DNA of 64,000 bases. Source: Mesorhizobium sp. ORS 3324 (GTDB lineage: Bacteria; Pseudomonadota; Alphaproteobacteria; Rhizobiales; Rhizobiaceae). The stretch's first letter is position 1, and every line of letters begins with the position of its first letter. A program made the translations under genes and the position numbers. Where the stretch lies: NCBI GenBank assembly GCA_000824825.2, contig LM655199.1, forward strand, positions 124,001 to 188,000, read 5' to 3'. Below are positions 26,725 through 34,987 of the stretch, piece after piece. The notes under the pieces are model-generated. The model did not search any database. It had not been told where the DNA came from and worked only from the letters and a program-made list of their open reading frames with translations.

Positions 26725-27653
26725 TGCGCCCTCCTGATCTGCCGGACGAGGACGAGCACGAAGACCAGCGCGATGATGCCTTCGGTGATGAACATCGCCG
26801 TCGAGACGGCGGAGCCGTAGCCGAACTGCAGCGTCGAGAACAGCACCTTGTAGGAGAGTGTCGACAGCGTCTCGGTGGAATCGGCCGGGCCGCCGCCGGT
26901 CAGCACATAGACCAGGTCGAAGACGCGGAAGGCGTCGAGCGCGCGGAACAGCCCGGCGATCAAGAGCGTCGGCATCAGCAGCGGCAGGCGGATGTACCAG
27001 AAGGTGATCCAGCCCTTGGCGCCGTCCATGCGCGCCGCCTCGATCAGCGAATTGGGAATGGTCTGCAGGCCGGTGAGCAGCAGAAGCGCCATGAACGGTG
27101 TCGTCTTCCACACGTCGGCGATGATGATGGTGGTCATCGCGGTGTCGGCGGAACCGTACCAGTTGATGTTCTGGTCGATCAGCCCGGCATGCAGCAGGAT
27201 GTAGTTGACGATGCCGTTCTGGCCGTTGAACAGCCAGCCGAACATTTTCGAGGTGACGACGGTGGGCATCGCCCACGGCACCAGCATCGCCGCCCGCACC
27301 AGGCCGCGGCCCTTGAATGTCTCGAACAGGATGAGCGCCATGCCGAGCCCGATCACCGTCTCCAGCAGGGTGGAGGCGAAGGTGAACCACATCGTGTGCC
27401 ACCAGGCGTTCCAGAACTGCGCGTCGCCCCAAAGCTGCGCATAGTTGGCGAAACCGGTGAAGTCCTGCTCCTGCGTGATCAGCGAGGTGTTGGTGAGCGA
27501 GAGATAAAGGCCGTTAACGATCGGGTAGAAGGAGACCGACGCCAGCGACACGAAGGCCGGCGCCAGCAGGAGAAGGGCCCACAGGGCGCCGGGAAGCGCC
27601 CTGCCAAGCCGCCGCGGCCGGCCAGCGCCAGTGACAGTGGCGGCCGCAGTCAT
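26721..27653 (-). CDS. Carbohydrate ABC transporter permease (MalF type)
   Basis: A 310-residue permease with six spans and the EAA loop LIEAARMDGAKGWITFWYIRLP. The region around DFTGFANYAQLWGD is typical of MalF/UgpA-type subunits in CUT1 importers. It overlaps the MalG-type gene by four bases and starts two bases after the binding-protein gene ends. Confidence 0.9.
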   Translation of the reverse strand: MTAAATVTGAGRPRRLGRALPGALWALLLLAPAFVSLASVSFYPIVNGLYLSLTNTSLITQEQDFTGFANYAQLWGDAQFWNAWWHTMWFTFASTLLETVIGLGMALILFETFKGRGLVRAAMLVPWAMPTVVTSKMFGWLFNGQNGIVNYILLHAGLIDQNINWYGSADTAMTTIIIADVWKTTPFMALLLLTGLQTIPNSLIEAARMDGAKGWITFWYIRLPLLMPTLLIAGLFRALDAFRVFDLVYVLTGGGPADSTETLSTLSYKVLFSTLQFGYGSAVSTAMFITEGIIALVFVLVLVRQIRRAQ

Positions 27654-27655
27654 GG

Positions 27656-29014
27656 TCAGGCGACGATCTTGTTGATCTGGTCGGCCAGCGCGTCCATCTC
27701 GGCCTGGACGTTGCCGGAGACCAGCGCCTTGGAGATGCCGGACTGCAGCGCCAGCGTCACCTTGGCGTAAGCGGGCGTGATCGGCCGCGCGGTTGCGCCG
27801 GTGAACACTTTTTCGAGGCTCGCCATGAAGGGCTGTTCCTTCTTGATCTGTGCATCCTCGAACAGCGCCGGCCGGGTCGGGGCGAGGCCGAAGTTCAGCG
27901 CGATGCGGCGCTGGGTCTCGGTCGAGGACAGCCAGGTGAGCAGCTCGATCGCGGCTTCGCGCTGCTTCGAATTGGCGTTGACGCCGAGCTGGTAGCCGCC
28001 GAGGCAGGCCGAGCTCTTGCCGCCCGGGAAGGCGGGCAGCGGCGCGACACCGACCTTGTCCACCACCTGCGAGGTCTTGCCGTCCTGCGCGATAGGCCAG
28101 ACATAGGACCAGTTGCGCATGAACATCGCCTTGGCCGAGGTGAAGGGCTGGCGCGACGGTTCCTCGTCCCAGGACAGCACGTCCTGCGGGCTGATCTTGG
28201 TCTTGGCGATGGTGTCGTAGAGGAACTGGATCGCCTCGACCGCACCCTTCTGGTTGATCAGCGTCGACTTGCCGTCGGGTGCGAGGATGGCGCTGTTGTT
28301 GGAGGTGATGATCTCGACCGCGTCGCAGACCAGAACCTCGGCCTGCTTGCCTTGCCAGAGATAACCGAAATCGATGTCGCCGGCCTTCTGCGCGGCAGCC
28401 GCGACGGTCGCCATGTCGGCCCAGGTCTCCGGCACCTTGCCGCCATGCTTTTCCAGCACGTCCTTGCGGTAATAGAACATGCCCGAATCCATGAACCAGG
28501 GCAGGGCGGTGAGCTTGCCGTCATAGGTACAGGCATTCAGGGTTCCGGTGAAGTAGGCGCTGCGCTTGTCGGCCGGGAAATACTCATCCAGCGGCAGCGC
28601 CCAGCCGGCGGCGGCGAAGCCGGCGATCCAGATCACGTCCTGGCTGAAGACGTCCGGCGTGCCGTTGCGGCGGGCAAGCTGCTGCACCAGGCCTTGATAG
28701 ACTTCCGTCGAGGAGCTCGGCGGCGGCAATTCGATGTTCTTGACCAGGACGCGGTCTTGCGACTCGTTGAAGGCCTTGATCAGGTCGCCGAAGGTCTCCT
28801 TGCCGAAAAAGGCGGCGCTGGCGAAGCTGATTTCGGCGCGCGATTGGGCACGCGCCTTGCGGATGCCGAGACCGGTGCCGGCGCCGAGCGCTGCAGCGCC
28901 CAACATGCCGGCCCCGATGAGAAACTGTCGGCGGTCGGCGATCGTGACGTGCCCCGGGGTCATCGTGACCACGGGCTTCGAACCGGCGGACGGCCGTTTT
29001 TTCATGTCAGTCAT
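27656..29014 (-). CDS. Extracellular sugar-binding protein, probable Tat substrate
   Basis: A 452-residue family 1 solute-binding protein that should deliver a sugar to the two permeases downstream. ATG 29014 lies behind a strong GGAGGAG. The N-terminus is a long basic leader with ADRRQFLIGAGMLGAAALG, a twin-arginine signal (RRxFL), cut near KARA, so export of the folded protein is likely. The body has the SBP_bac_1 pattern (SWDEEPSRQPFTSAKAMFM...). It is the first gene of the ten-gene operon, transcribed from a region with a LacI-type operator. Confidence 0.88.
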   Translation of the reverse strand: MTDMKKRPSAGSKPVVTMTPGHVTIADRRQFLIGAGMLGAAALGAGTGLGIRKARAQSRAEISFASAAFFGKETFGDLIKAFNESQDRVLVKNIELPPPSSSTEVYQGLVQQLARRNGTPDVFSQDVIWIAGFAAAGWALPLDEYFPADKRSAYFTGTLNACTYDGKLTALPWFMDSGMFYYRKDVLEKHGGKVPETWADMATVAAAAQKAGDIDFGYLWQGKQAEVLVCDAVEIITSNNSAILAPDGKSTLINQKGAVEAIQFLYDTIAKTKISPQDVLSWDEEPSRQPFTSAKAMFMRNWSYVWPIAQDGKTSQVVDKVGVAPLPAFPGGKSSACLGGYQLGVNANSKQREAAIELLTWLSSTETQRRIALNFGLAPTRPALFEDAQIKKEQPFMASLEKVFTGATARPITPAYAKVTLALQSGISKALVSGNVQAEMDALADQINKIVA

Positions 29015-29080
29015 TTTCTCCTCCTCATGGGCTGGCGGCCTCCGATGTCGCGCCAGCATTTCCACATGCTCTATAAAAAT

Positions 29081-29094
29081 TTTACGCGCGTCAA
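29081..29094. promoter_or_regulatory. Candidate LacI-family operator
   Basis: TTTACGCGCGTCAA, a 14-base inverted repeat with six of seven symmetrical pairs and a central CG, lies between the divergent binding-protein gene (-) and the Gfo/Idh gene (+). LacI-family operators have this form, and a LacI gene lies 1.4 kb away. Surrounding AT-rich sequence (ATAAAAATTTTA, ATATTTAAAAT) fits a promoter. Confidence 0.5.
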
Positions 29095-29188
29095 TATTTA
29101 AAATGCGCTATAGCGAATCCCGAAGACCGTCCGTCGCGCCCGCGGCGGGCCGCAGGGAACGCTGCCGCAATGGGAGGCTGGAACGAAA

Positions 29189-30337
29189 ATGCACGCAAAA
29201 TCAGGCACGAAGCTCGGCATCGGGGTCATCGGGTGCGGCAACATTTCGATGACCTATCTGCGCAACGCGGCCCTTTTTTCCGGTGTGGAATTGCGCGCCT
29301 GTGCCGATATTTCCGCCGAAATGGCCGCGCTGCGGGCGAAGGAACATGGCGTCCGCGCCCTCGGCGTTGACGCGCTGCTGGCTGACCCGGAGGTCGATCT
29401 CGTCCTCAACCTCACTATTCCCGCGGCGCATTTCGATATCTCGTTTTCAGCGCTTTCCGCGGGCAAGCACGTCTTCACCGAAAAGCCTCTCGCGACCTCG
29501 GCCGGCGACGGCCGCCGGCTGGTCGCCGAGGCGGCCAAGCGCGGTGTGCTGATAGGCTCGGCTCCCGATACCTTCCTTGGCGCCGCCGGCCGACGGGCGC
29601 GCCGCCTGATGGATGAGGGCGCGATCGGCCGCGCCGTGACCGGCACCGCCTTCATGATGGGGCGCGGCATGGAGCACTGGCATCCCAACCCGCAATTCTA
29701 CTATCAACCGGGCGGCGGTCCGGTCTTCGACATGGGGCCCTATTACCTGACGATGCTGGTCAACCTGCTTGGGCCCGTCGTCCGCGTCATGGCGATGGCG
29801 ACGCGCGGCCAGGAGGAGCGCCTGATCACCGCCGAGGGTCCTTACAAGAACACCAGCTTCAGGGTCGGCACGCCGACCAACATCCTGTCGCTGCTCGAAT
29901 TCCGCTCCGGCGTCACCGTCACCTTCGGCGCGTCCTGGGATGTCTTCAAGCATTCCAACCATCCGATCGAACTGCACGGCACGGAAGGTTCGCTCAGGCT
30001 GCCTGACCCGGACACGTTCGGCGGCACCGTCTCCATCTCGGCGCGCGGCGCCGACTGGGCTGACTTCGAAAGCGAAGGCGAGCTCTATGGCGCGCGCAAC
30101 TGGCCCTATGCCGAGCCGGACCGCGCCAACTACCGCATGCTCGGCGTCGCCGACCTGGCGCGGGCGCTCGTGGAAGGGCGCAGGCCACGCGCATCCGGCG
30201 AGCTTGCGCTGCATGTGCTGGAGATCATGGAAGCGATCCTCGCCTCCGGCGAAAGCCGCGGCTCGGTCGCCGTGGTCGGCTCGGTCGACCAGCCGCCACT
30301 GTTGGGTGAGGACGAGGCGGCGAGCCTGCTGGCCTGA
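29189..30337 (+). CDS. Gfo/Idh/MocA-family oxidoreductase
   Basis: A 382-residue NAD(P)-dependent dehydrogenase with GIGVIGCGNIS (10-20) and EKP at 98-100. The C-terminal domain includes HWHPNPQFYYQPGGGPVFDMGPYYLTMLVNLLG, a form frequent in rhizobial sugar dehydrogenases. It diverges from the sugar operon across the candidate LacI operator and converges with the LacI gene. It is the second dehydrogenase of the cluster and clearly different in sequence from the one at 23964. Confidence 0.87.
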   Translation: MHAKSGTKLGIGVIGCGNISMTYLRNAALFSGVELRACADISAEMAALRAKEHGVRALGVDALLADPEVDLVLNLTIPAAHFDISFSALSAGKHVFTEKPLATSAGDGRRLVAEAAKRGVLIGSAPDTFLGAAGRRARRLMDEGAIGRAVTGTAFMMGRGMEHWHPNPQFYYQPGGGPVFDMGPYYLTMLVNLLGPVVRVMAMATRGQEERLITAEGPYKNTSFRVGTPTNILSLLEFRSGVTVTFGASWDVFKHSNHPIELHGTEGSLRLPDPDTFGGTVSISARGADWADFESEGELYGARNWPYAEPDRANYRMLGVADLARALVEGRRPRASGELALHVLEIMEAILASGESRGSVAVVGSVDQPPLLGEDEAASLLA

Positions 30338-30384
30338 GGACGAATCGGTCGCCTGGTGGCAGCTCGACCAGCTTCTGGCAGATC

Positions 30385-31401
30385 TCAGGCCGATTGGCGC
30401 ATCGCCAGCGTCGCGTCGAGCTTGACCTTCGGCGCGACGGCCGCGCCGTCCTCGTCGAGCAGGGTGAGCAGCGTCTCGACGCTGCGTCCGGCCATCGCCG
30501 CGAAATCCTGCGCCATGGTGGTGAGCGCCGGGCAGGTGTAGCGGCTGAGCGGATGGTCGTCATGCGCGGCCACCCGCAGATCGCAATCCGCCTTGCGGCC
30601 CACTTTCAGCCCTTTCGAATAGGCGGCCGCCATCACGCCGAAGGCGAGACGGTCGTTGGCGCACAGGATGGTCTTGCCCGGCAGGCCGCCATTGGTGAGC
30701 AGCTTCTCCGTCTGCTCGTAGCCGATCCGTTCGAACTCCCACGTGTAGTCCTCGATGTTGCCGAACACGACCGGCTCCTGCCCGAGCCGCTTCATGGCAT
30801 CGATGTAGCTCTCCACCCGCTCGCGCGAATTGTGGTTGACGTGGGGGATGTCGAAATAGACCGGAGCGTCGCCCGACCGGCAAAGATAGTCGACGATGGT
30901 CGACATGCTCTGCTCATTGTTGTTGCCGACGAAAGGCGTGTCGCCTTCGAGATAGGTGTCGAAATAGACGATCGGTATCGCCTGCGTCAGCCTCTCGATC
31001 GCCCGCTGGTCGGAGCGCTGGCCGAGCGGCGCGATAAGCGCGCCGGAGACCTTCAGCGAAAGGATGGTCCGCGTCGCCTCGGCTTCCAGCTCGCTCGAGC
31101 CATGCGAGGAAATGACGATGGGCCAATAGCCTTCGTCGCGCAGCCGAAGCTCGATGCGGCTGACCATCTCCGAATAGAAGGGGTCGGTCACCGTCGGCAC
31201 GACGATGCCGATGCTGCGTGTGCGCTTGCGGTTGAGGTTGCGCGCGAAAAGATTGGGCTGATAGTCCGAAGAGCGCAATGCCTCCTCGATGCGCTTTCGC
31301 GTCGCCGGTTTGACGCTGGTCGGATCGTCGAAAAACTTCGACAGCGTCGGCCGGGAAACGCCGCAGGCTCGGGCGAAATCCTCCATTGTCTTGTGCGTCA
31401 T
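30385..31401 (-). CDS. LacI-family transcriptional regulator
   Basis: A 338-residue repressor-type protein: helix-turn-helix (4-25, KTMEDFARACGVSRPTLSKFF), hinge helix (about 45-60) and periplasmic-binding-like effector domain from RSIGIVVPTVTDPFYSEM. ATG 31401 is chosen because it gives the family N-terminus; an upstream in-frame ATG at 31488 would add 29 residues without homology. It lies between the two halves of the sugar cluster and should bind the imported sugar or a phosphate of it. Confidence 0.9.
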   Translation of the reverse strand: MTHKTMEDFARACGVSRPTLSKFFDDPTSVKPATRKRIEEALRSSDYQPNLFARNLNRKRTRSIGIVVPTVTDPFYSEMVSRIELRLRDEGYWPIVISSHGSSELEAEATRTILSLKVSGALIAPLGQRSDQRAIERLTQAIPIVYFDTYLEGDTPFVGNNNEQSMSTIVDYLCRSGDAPVYFDIPHVNHNSRERVESYIDAMKRLGQEPVVFGNIEDYTWEFERIGYEQTEKLLTNGGLPGKTILCANDRLAFGVMAAAYSKGLKVGRKADCDLRVAAHDDHPLSRYTCPALTTMAQDFAAMAGRSVETLLTLLDEDGAAVAPKVKLDATLAMRQSA

Positions 31402-31488
31402 CGGCCTCCAACCCCCCTCGCGACACGGAATCCTTGCTCCCATGCGCTGCCTCGGCGCTACATTGGGCGCGCCGGCGCGGGACTGCAA

Positions 31489-31523
31489 GTTGAAACTTTA
31501 CAGGAAGCTTTACAGGTTTCAAC
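31489..31523. promoter_or_regulatory. Nested inverted and direct repeats between LacI and kinase genes
   Basis: A perfect inverted repeat GTTGAAAC (31489-31496) / GTTTCAAC (31516-31523) encloses two direct copies of CTTTACAGG separated by AAG. It lies in the 231-base divergent gap between the LacI gene and the kinase gene, a good position for a regulator site controlling one or both. Confidence 0.45.
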
Positions 31524-31632
31524 GCGTCGAGAGAAATTATTGCATACGTAAATTTATTAATTGACGTGAAACGGGGCGAGCCATATTCAATTTTCAGGGA
31601 CTACGCCGTGCGCAGGCGAATGCCGGGAGGAC

Positions 31633-32583
31633 ATGATGAAGAAGCTGGTCTCAGCCGGCGAGATCCTCGTCGAGATCATGGCCGACCGAATCGGCCAGAG
31701 CTTTCTCGAGCCCGGGCCGCTTGTCGGCCCTTTCCCGTCCGGCGCGCCGGCCATCTTCGTCGGCCAGGCGGCGGCGCTCGGCCAGCCCGCAGGTCTCATC
31801 GGCGCCGTCGGCAAGGACGATTTCGGCCAGCTCAATATCGACCGGCTGCGCACGCTCGGTGCCGACGTTTCGGCGATCACAGTCCATGAAGGCCATGCCA
31901 CGGGCACCGCCTTCGTCACCTATCGGGCCGATGCTTCCAGGCATTTCGTCTTCAACATCACCAACAGCGCCGCCGGCCTTTTGGCGATGAACGATGCGGC
32001 CAGGCGGCTGCTCTCCGGGGCCGACCATGTCCATGTGATGGGCTCGTCGCTGTTTTCAGACCGCGCCACCGAGGTCGCGCTCGCCGCGATCGCGGCCGTG
32101 AAGGCCAAGGGCGGCACCGTGTCCTTCGATCCCAACATCCGGCGCGAGATCATGCAGGTTTCCGGCATGCGTGAGGCTCTCGACCGGGTGCTCGAACAGA
32201 CCGACATCTTCCTGCCCAGCGGCAACGAGCTGTTCCTGTTCTCTTCGGTCGGCGACGAACAGGGCGCCGTCGACGAGCTCCTTGCGCGAGGTATTTCCTG
32301 CGTCGTGCTGAAGAGAGGCGCCGACGGCGCCGCCTATCACGACCGGCAGGACACGGTCGCTATGCCCGGCTTTGCCGTCGACGAAGTCGACCCGACAGGC
32401 GCCGGCGACTGCTTCGGCGCCGCATTCGTTTCCTTCTGGTTGCGGGGTGCGGCACCCGCCGATGCGCTGCGCATCGCCAATGCCTGCGGCGCGCTCGCGG
32501 TCACCCGCAAGGGGCCGATGGAAGGCATTCACCGGCTCGCCGATGTCGAGGCTTTCATCGCCAAGGCGGGCCTGAGCGCATGA
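31633..32583 (+). CDS. PfkB-family sugar kinase, probable tagatose kinase
   Basis: A 316-residue ribokinase-fold kinase with the PfkB signature EVDPTGAGDCFGAAFV (catalytic base D259) and the N-terminal GEILVEIMAD. It overlaps the gatZ gene by ATGA. The same pair (TagK with GatZ) is known from Agrobacterium galactitol catabolism, where the kinase makes D-tagatose 6-phosphate; I infer the same here. KDG kinase or fructokinase activity cannot be excluded. GGGAGGAC precedes the tandem ATGs at 31633/31636. Confidence 0.82.
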   Translation: MMKKLVSAGEILVEIMADRIGQSFLEPGPLVGPFPSGAPAIFVGQAAALGQPAGLIGAVGKDDFGQLNIDRLRTLGADVSAITVHEGHATGTAFVTYRADASRHFVFNITNSAAGLLAMNDAARRLLSGADHVHVMGSSLFSDRATEVALAAIAAVKAKGGTVSFDPNIRREIMQVSGMREALDRVLEQTDIFLPSGNELFLFSSVGDEQGAVDELLARGISCVVLKRGADGAAYHDRQDTVAMPGFAVDEVDPTGAGDCFGAAFVSFWLRGAAPADALRIANACGALAVTRKGPMEGIHRLADVEAFIAKAGLSA

Positions 32584-33866
32584 CCGCCGCCACGACAAGA
32601 TTTGCTGGGATCGCCGCTAGGCGCACGGGAGGCGGGAAGGGTGGCATCGCCTCGATCTGCTCGGCGCATCCGCTGGTGATCAAAGCGACGCTCCGCCACG
32701 GCGCGGCGCATGGCGCGGATGTGCTGATCGAAGCGACCTGCAACCAGGTCAACCATGAGGGCGGCTATACCGGCATGACGCCGGTCGCCTTCCGCAGTTT
32801 CGTCGAGGGGCATGCCGCGAGAACGGGCTTTCCGCCCGACCGGCTGATCCTGGGCGGCGACCATCTGGGACCCAATCCGTGGAGGCAATTGCCCGCGGCG
32901 GAAGCGATGCAAAAGGCGGTCGCGATGATCGATGCCTATGCCTCAGCCGGTTTCACCAAGCTGCATCTCGATACCAGCATGGCCTGCGCCGATGATCCGG
33001 CAGCGCTCGCCGACGAGACCATCGCCGCGCGAGCGGCCGAGCTTGCGGCGGTCGCCGAGGGCGCGGTCGCGCGCACGGGCGGTGAAAGGCCCGTCTACAT
33101 CATCGGCACCGAAGTGCCGGTGCCCGGCGGGGCTTTGGAAGCGCTCGACCATATGCATGTGACCGAACCCGCCGATGCGCTTCGCACCGTCGAAGTGCAC
33201 CGCCGGGCCTTCTCCCGCCTCGGCCTCGAAGCCGCCTTTGCCCGCGCCGTCGGCGTCGTCGTCCAGCCCGGCGTCGAATTCGGCAACGCCGACATCATCG
33301 CCTATGCGCCCCAGAAGGCGATGAAGCTGGTGGCGTCACTGGAAAGCATGCCGCAATTCGTCTTCGAGGCGCATTCGACGGACTACCAGCCGGCGGAAGC
33401 GCTTGGCATGCTCGTGCGTGACGGCTTCGCCATCCTCAAGGTCGGCCCCTGGCTCACCTTCGCGCTGCGCGAGGCGCTCTATGGCTTGAGCCACATCGCC
33501 GACGAGCTCGCGCCCGATCCGTCGCATGAAAGCCTGCCCGCCGCCATGGAGCGCGTGATGCTGGCCTCGCCCGGCAATTGGCAGAAATACTATCCGGGCA
33601 CGCCCGATGAGCAGCGCCTGCAGCGGCATTTCTCCTTCAGCGACCGCATCCGCTATTACTGGCCGTCGCCCGACGCGCAGCGGGCGACCGACGTGCTGTT
33701 GGCCGCACTTGGCGATCGCAAGATTCCGCGCCCCCTGGTCAGCCAGTATCTCGGGCATCTTGATGCGGAGGTCGGCACTGGCCGGATCAAGCCGACCGCG
33801 CATGAGCTTCTGATCGCCAGCGTCACGCGCGTCCTCGACCTCTACCGCGGCGCCACGAACCCGTAA
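32580..33866 (+). CDS. gatZ: GatZ/KbaZ-family protein, probable D-tagatose 6-phosphate 4-epimerase
   Basis: A 428-residue protein of the tagatose-bisphosphate aldolase 'non-catalytic subunit' family. Motifs include LIEATCNQVNHEGGYTGM, LGGDHLGPNPW, LHLDTSMACADD, VYIIGTEVPVPGG and FEAHSTDYQ, with the histidines and acidic residues expected to hold the metal. In Agrobacterium, GatZ acts alone as D-tagatose 6-phosphate 4-epimerase, making fructose 6-phosphate. Since no GatY/KbaY aldolase is encoded nearby, that activity is more likely here than an aldolase accessory role. Confidence 0.88.
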   Translation: MTAATTRFAGIAARRTGGGKGGIASICSAHPLVIKATLRHGAAHGADVLIEATCNQVNHEGGYTGMTPVAFRSFVEGHAARTGFPPDRLILGGDHLGPNPWRQLPAAEAMQKAVAMIDAYASAGFTKLHLDTSMACADDPAALADETIAARAAELAAVAEGAVARTGGERPVYIIGTEVPVPGGALEALDHMHVTEPADALRTVEVHRRAFSRLGLEAAFARAVGVVVQPGVEFGNADIIAYAPQKAMKLVASLESMPQFVFEAHSTDYQPAEALGMLVRDGFAILKVGPWLTFALREALYGLSHIADELAPDPSHESLPAAMERVMLASPGNWQKYYPGTPDEQRLQRHFSFSDRIRYYWPSPDAQRATDVLLAALGDRKIPRPLVSQYLGHLDAEVGTGRIKPTAHELLIASVTRVLDLYRGATNP

Positions 33867-34007
33867 GCCGGGTTGGCCGGATCAACTGCGTCAGCGAATC
33901 GCAACGCTCGGCACAAGCCTTCAATATCTTCCAAAAATCTTCGACGTCCGTTCTGTTTCCATCCGCTTGGTCGTCCTTGGTGTGTCCGCAACAGAAGGAG
34001 CACCGCA

Positions 34008-34322
34008 ATGGCCCGGATGGTCGTTATCTACCCGACACCGAAGGACGTCGAAGCGTTCGACAGGCATTACTTCGAAATTCACGTACCCCTCGCCAAGAAG
34101 CTTCCAGGGCTCAGGAAATACGAGGTCAGCGACGGCCCCATCGCGACGCCGATAGGAGCCTCCAAAATCCATCGGATGGGAACGTTGTATTTCGACGATC
34201 TTGCGGCGCTCGAAAAGGCGTTTGCAAGCCCGGAGGGACGAGCGGCCGGAGCGGATCGACGGATTTTTGCCCCTGACGATTCCGGCGTTCAGATGTTCCT
34301 TTTCGACAACAAGGAAGTTTGA
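34008..34322 (+). CDS. EthD-family small protein
   Basis: A 104-residue ferredoxin-like protein of the EthD/dimeric alpha-beta barrel group (MVVIYPTPKDVEAFDRHYFEIHVPLAKKLPGL), starting at ATG 34008 behind AGAAGGAG. EthD proteins occur with ether-degrading P450s and with many unrelated oxidations; the biochemical role is unclear. No P450 gene is nearby. An earlier in-frame start at 33873 is unlikely. Confidence 0.85.
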   Translation: MARMVVIYPTPKDVEAFDRHYFEIHVPLAKKLPGLRKYEVSDGPIATPIGASKIHRMGTLYFDDLAALEKAFASPEGRAAGADRRIFAPDDSGVQMFLFDNKEV

Positions 34323-34347
34323 GCCCGCCTTGTCGAACACGGCGGGC
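34323..34347. terminator. Hairpin between convergent EthD and Lrp genes
   Basis: A perfect seven-pair stem GCCCGCC (34323-34329) / GGCGGGC (34341-34347) starts at the EthD stop codon. No T-tract follows on either strand, so termination would be imperfect. Confidence 0.35.
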
Positions 34348-34399
34348 GAGCGGATGGAATGACGGGCGCGCTTACGCCGCTCGGTCGTCTTCGATCGGT

Positions 34400-34939
34400 C
34401 TAATAGACCGGCGTCGCCATGTGCTTGGGCGTCGGCCATTCCGCCGTGATGTCCGGCTGCACCGGCCGTTCGAGATAGGTCGACAGCACCACATAGCTGC
34501 GCGTCGAGACCACGCCCGGCGTCTCGTAAAGCCGCGACAACAGGCCTTCGAGAGCACGCGTGTCCTCGGTGCGCACCTTGAGCAGCATGCAGCTGTCGCC
34601 GGCGACCGAATGGATCTCCTCGACCTCCGGGCATTCGGAAATCGCCATCAGCTCCGGCGTCTTGCCCCAGCCCCTGGTGTCGACATGCACGAAGGCGAGC
34701 AGCGGCTTCTTCACCGCCTTCGGATCGATGATCGCCGAGGTGGCGCGGATGGCGCCGCTGCGGCGCAGCCGCTTCACCCGCTCATGCGCCGCCGGCGGCG
34801 ACAGGCCGACGCGATCGCCGAGCTCGGCATAGCTGATGGTCGCGTCGTCGACGAGAACGCCTAATATTTTTCGGTCGATCGGGTCGATCTCGCGGGCCGG
34901 AGGCCTGTTCCGCTGAACGTCATCTGTTTCTGTGTCCAT
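34400..34939 (-). CDS. Lrp/AsnC-family transcriptional regulator
   Basis: A 179-residue regulator with an N-terminal winged helix (about 18-78, REIDPIDRKILGVLVDDATISYAELGDRVGLSPPAAHERVKRL) and a C-terminal RAM ligand-binding domain. Of several in-frame ATGs, 34939 is chosen because GGAG lies about 9 bases upstream. It is divergent from an MFS exporter gene with a short gap, so amino-acid-responsive control of that transporter is likely. Confidence 0.87.
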   Translation of the reverse strand: MDTETDDVQRNRPPAREIDPIDRKILGVLVDDATISYAELGDRVGLSPPAAHERVKRLRRSGAIRATSAIIDPKAVKKPLLAFVHVDTRGWGKTPELMAISECPEVEEIHSVAGDSCMLLKVRTEDTRALEGLLSRLYETPGVVSTRSYVVLSTYLERPVQPDITAEWPTPKHMATPVY

Positions 34940-34987
34940 ATGGAAATTCTCCATTGATGCGGAATTTAATTCGGCCATTATGATGAT

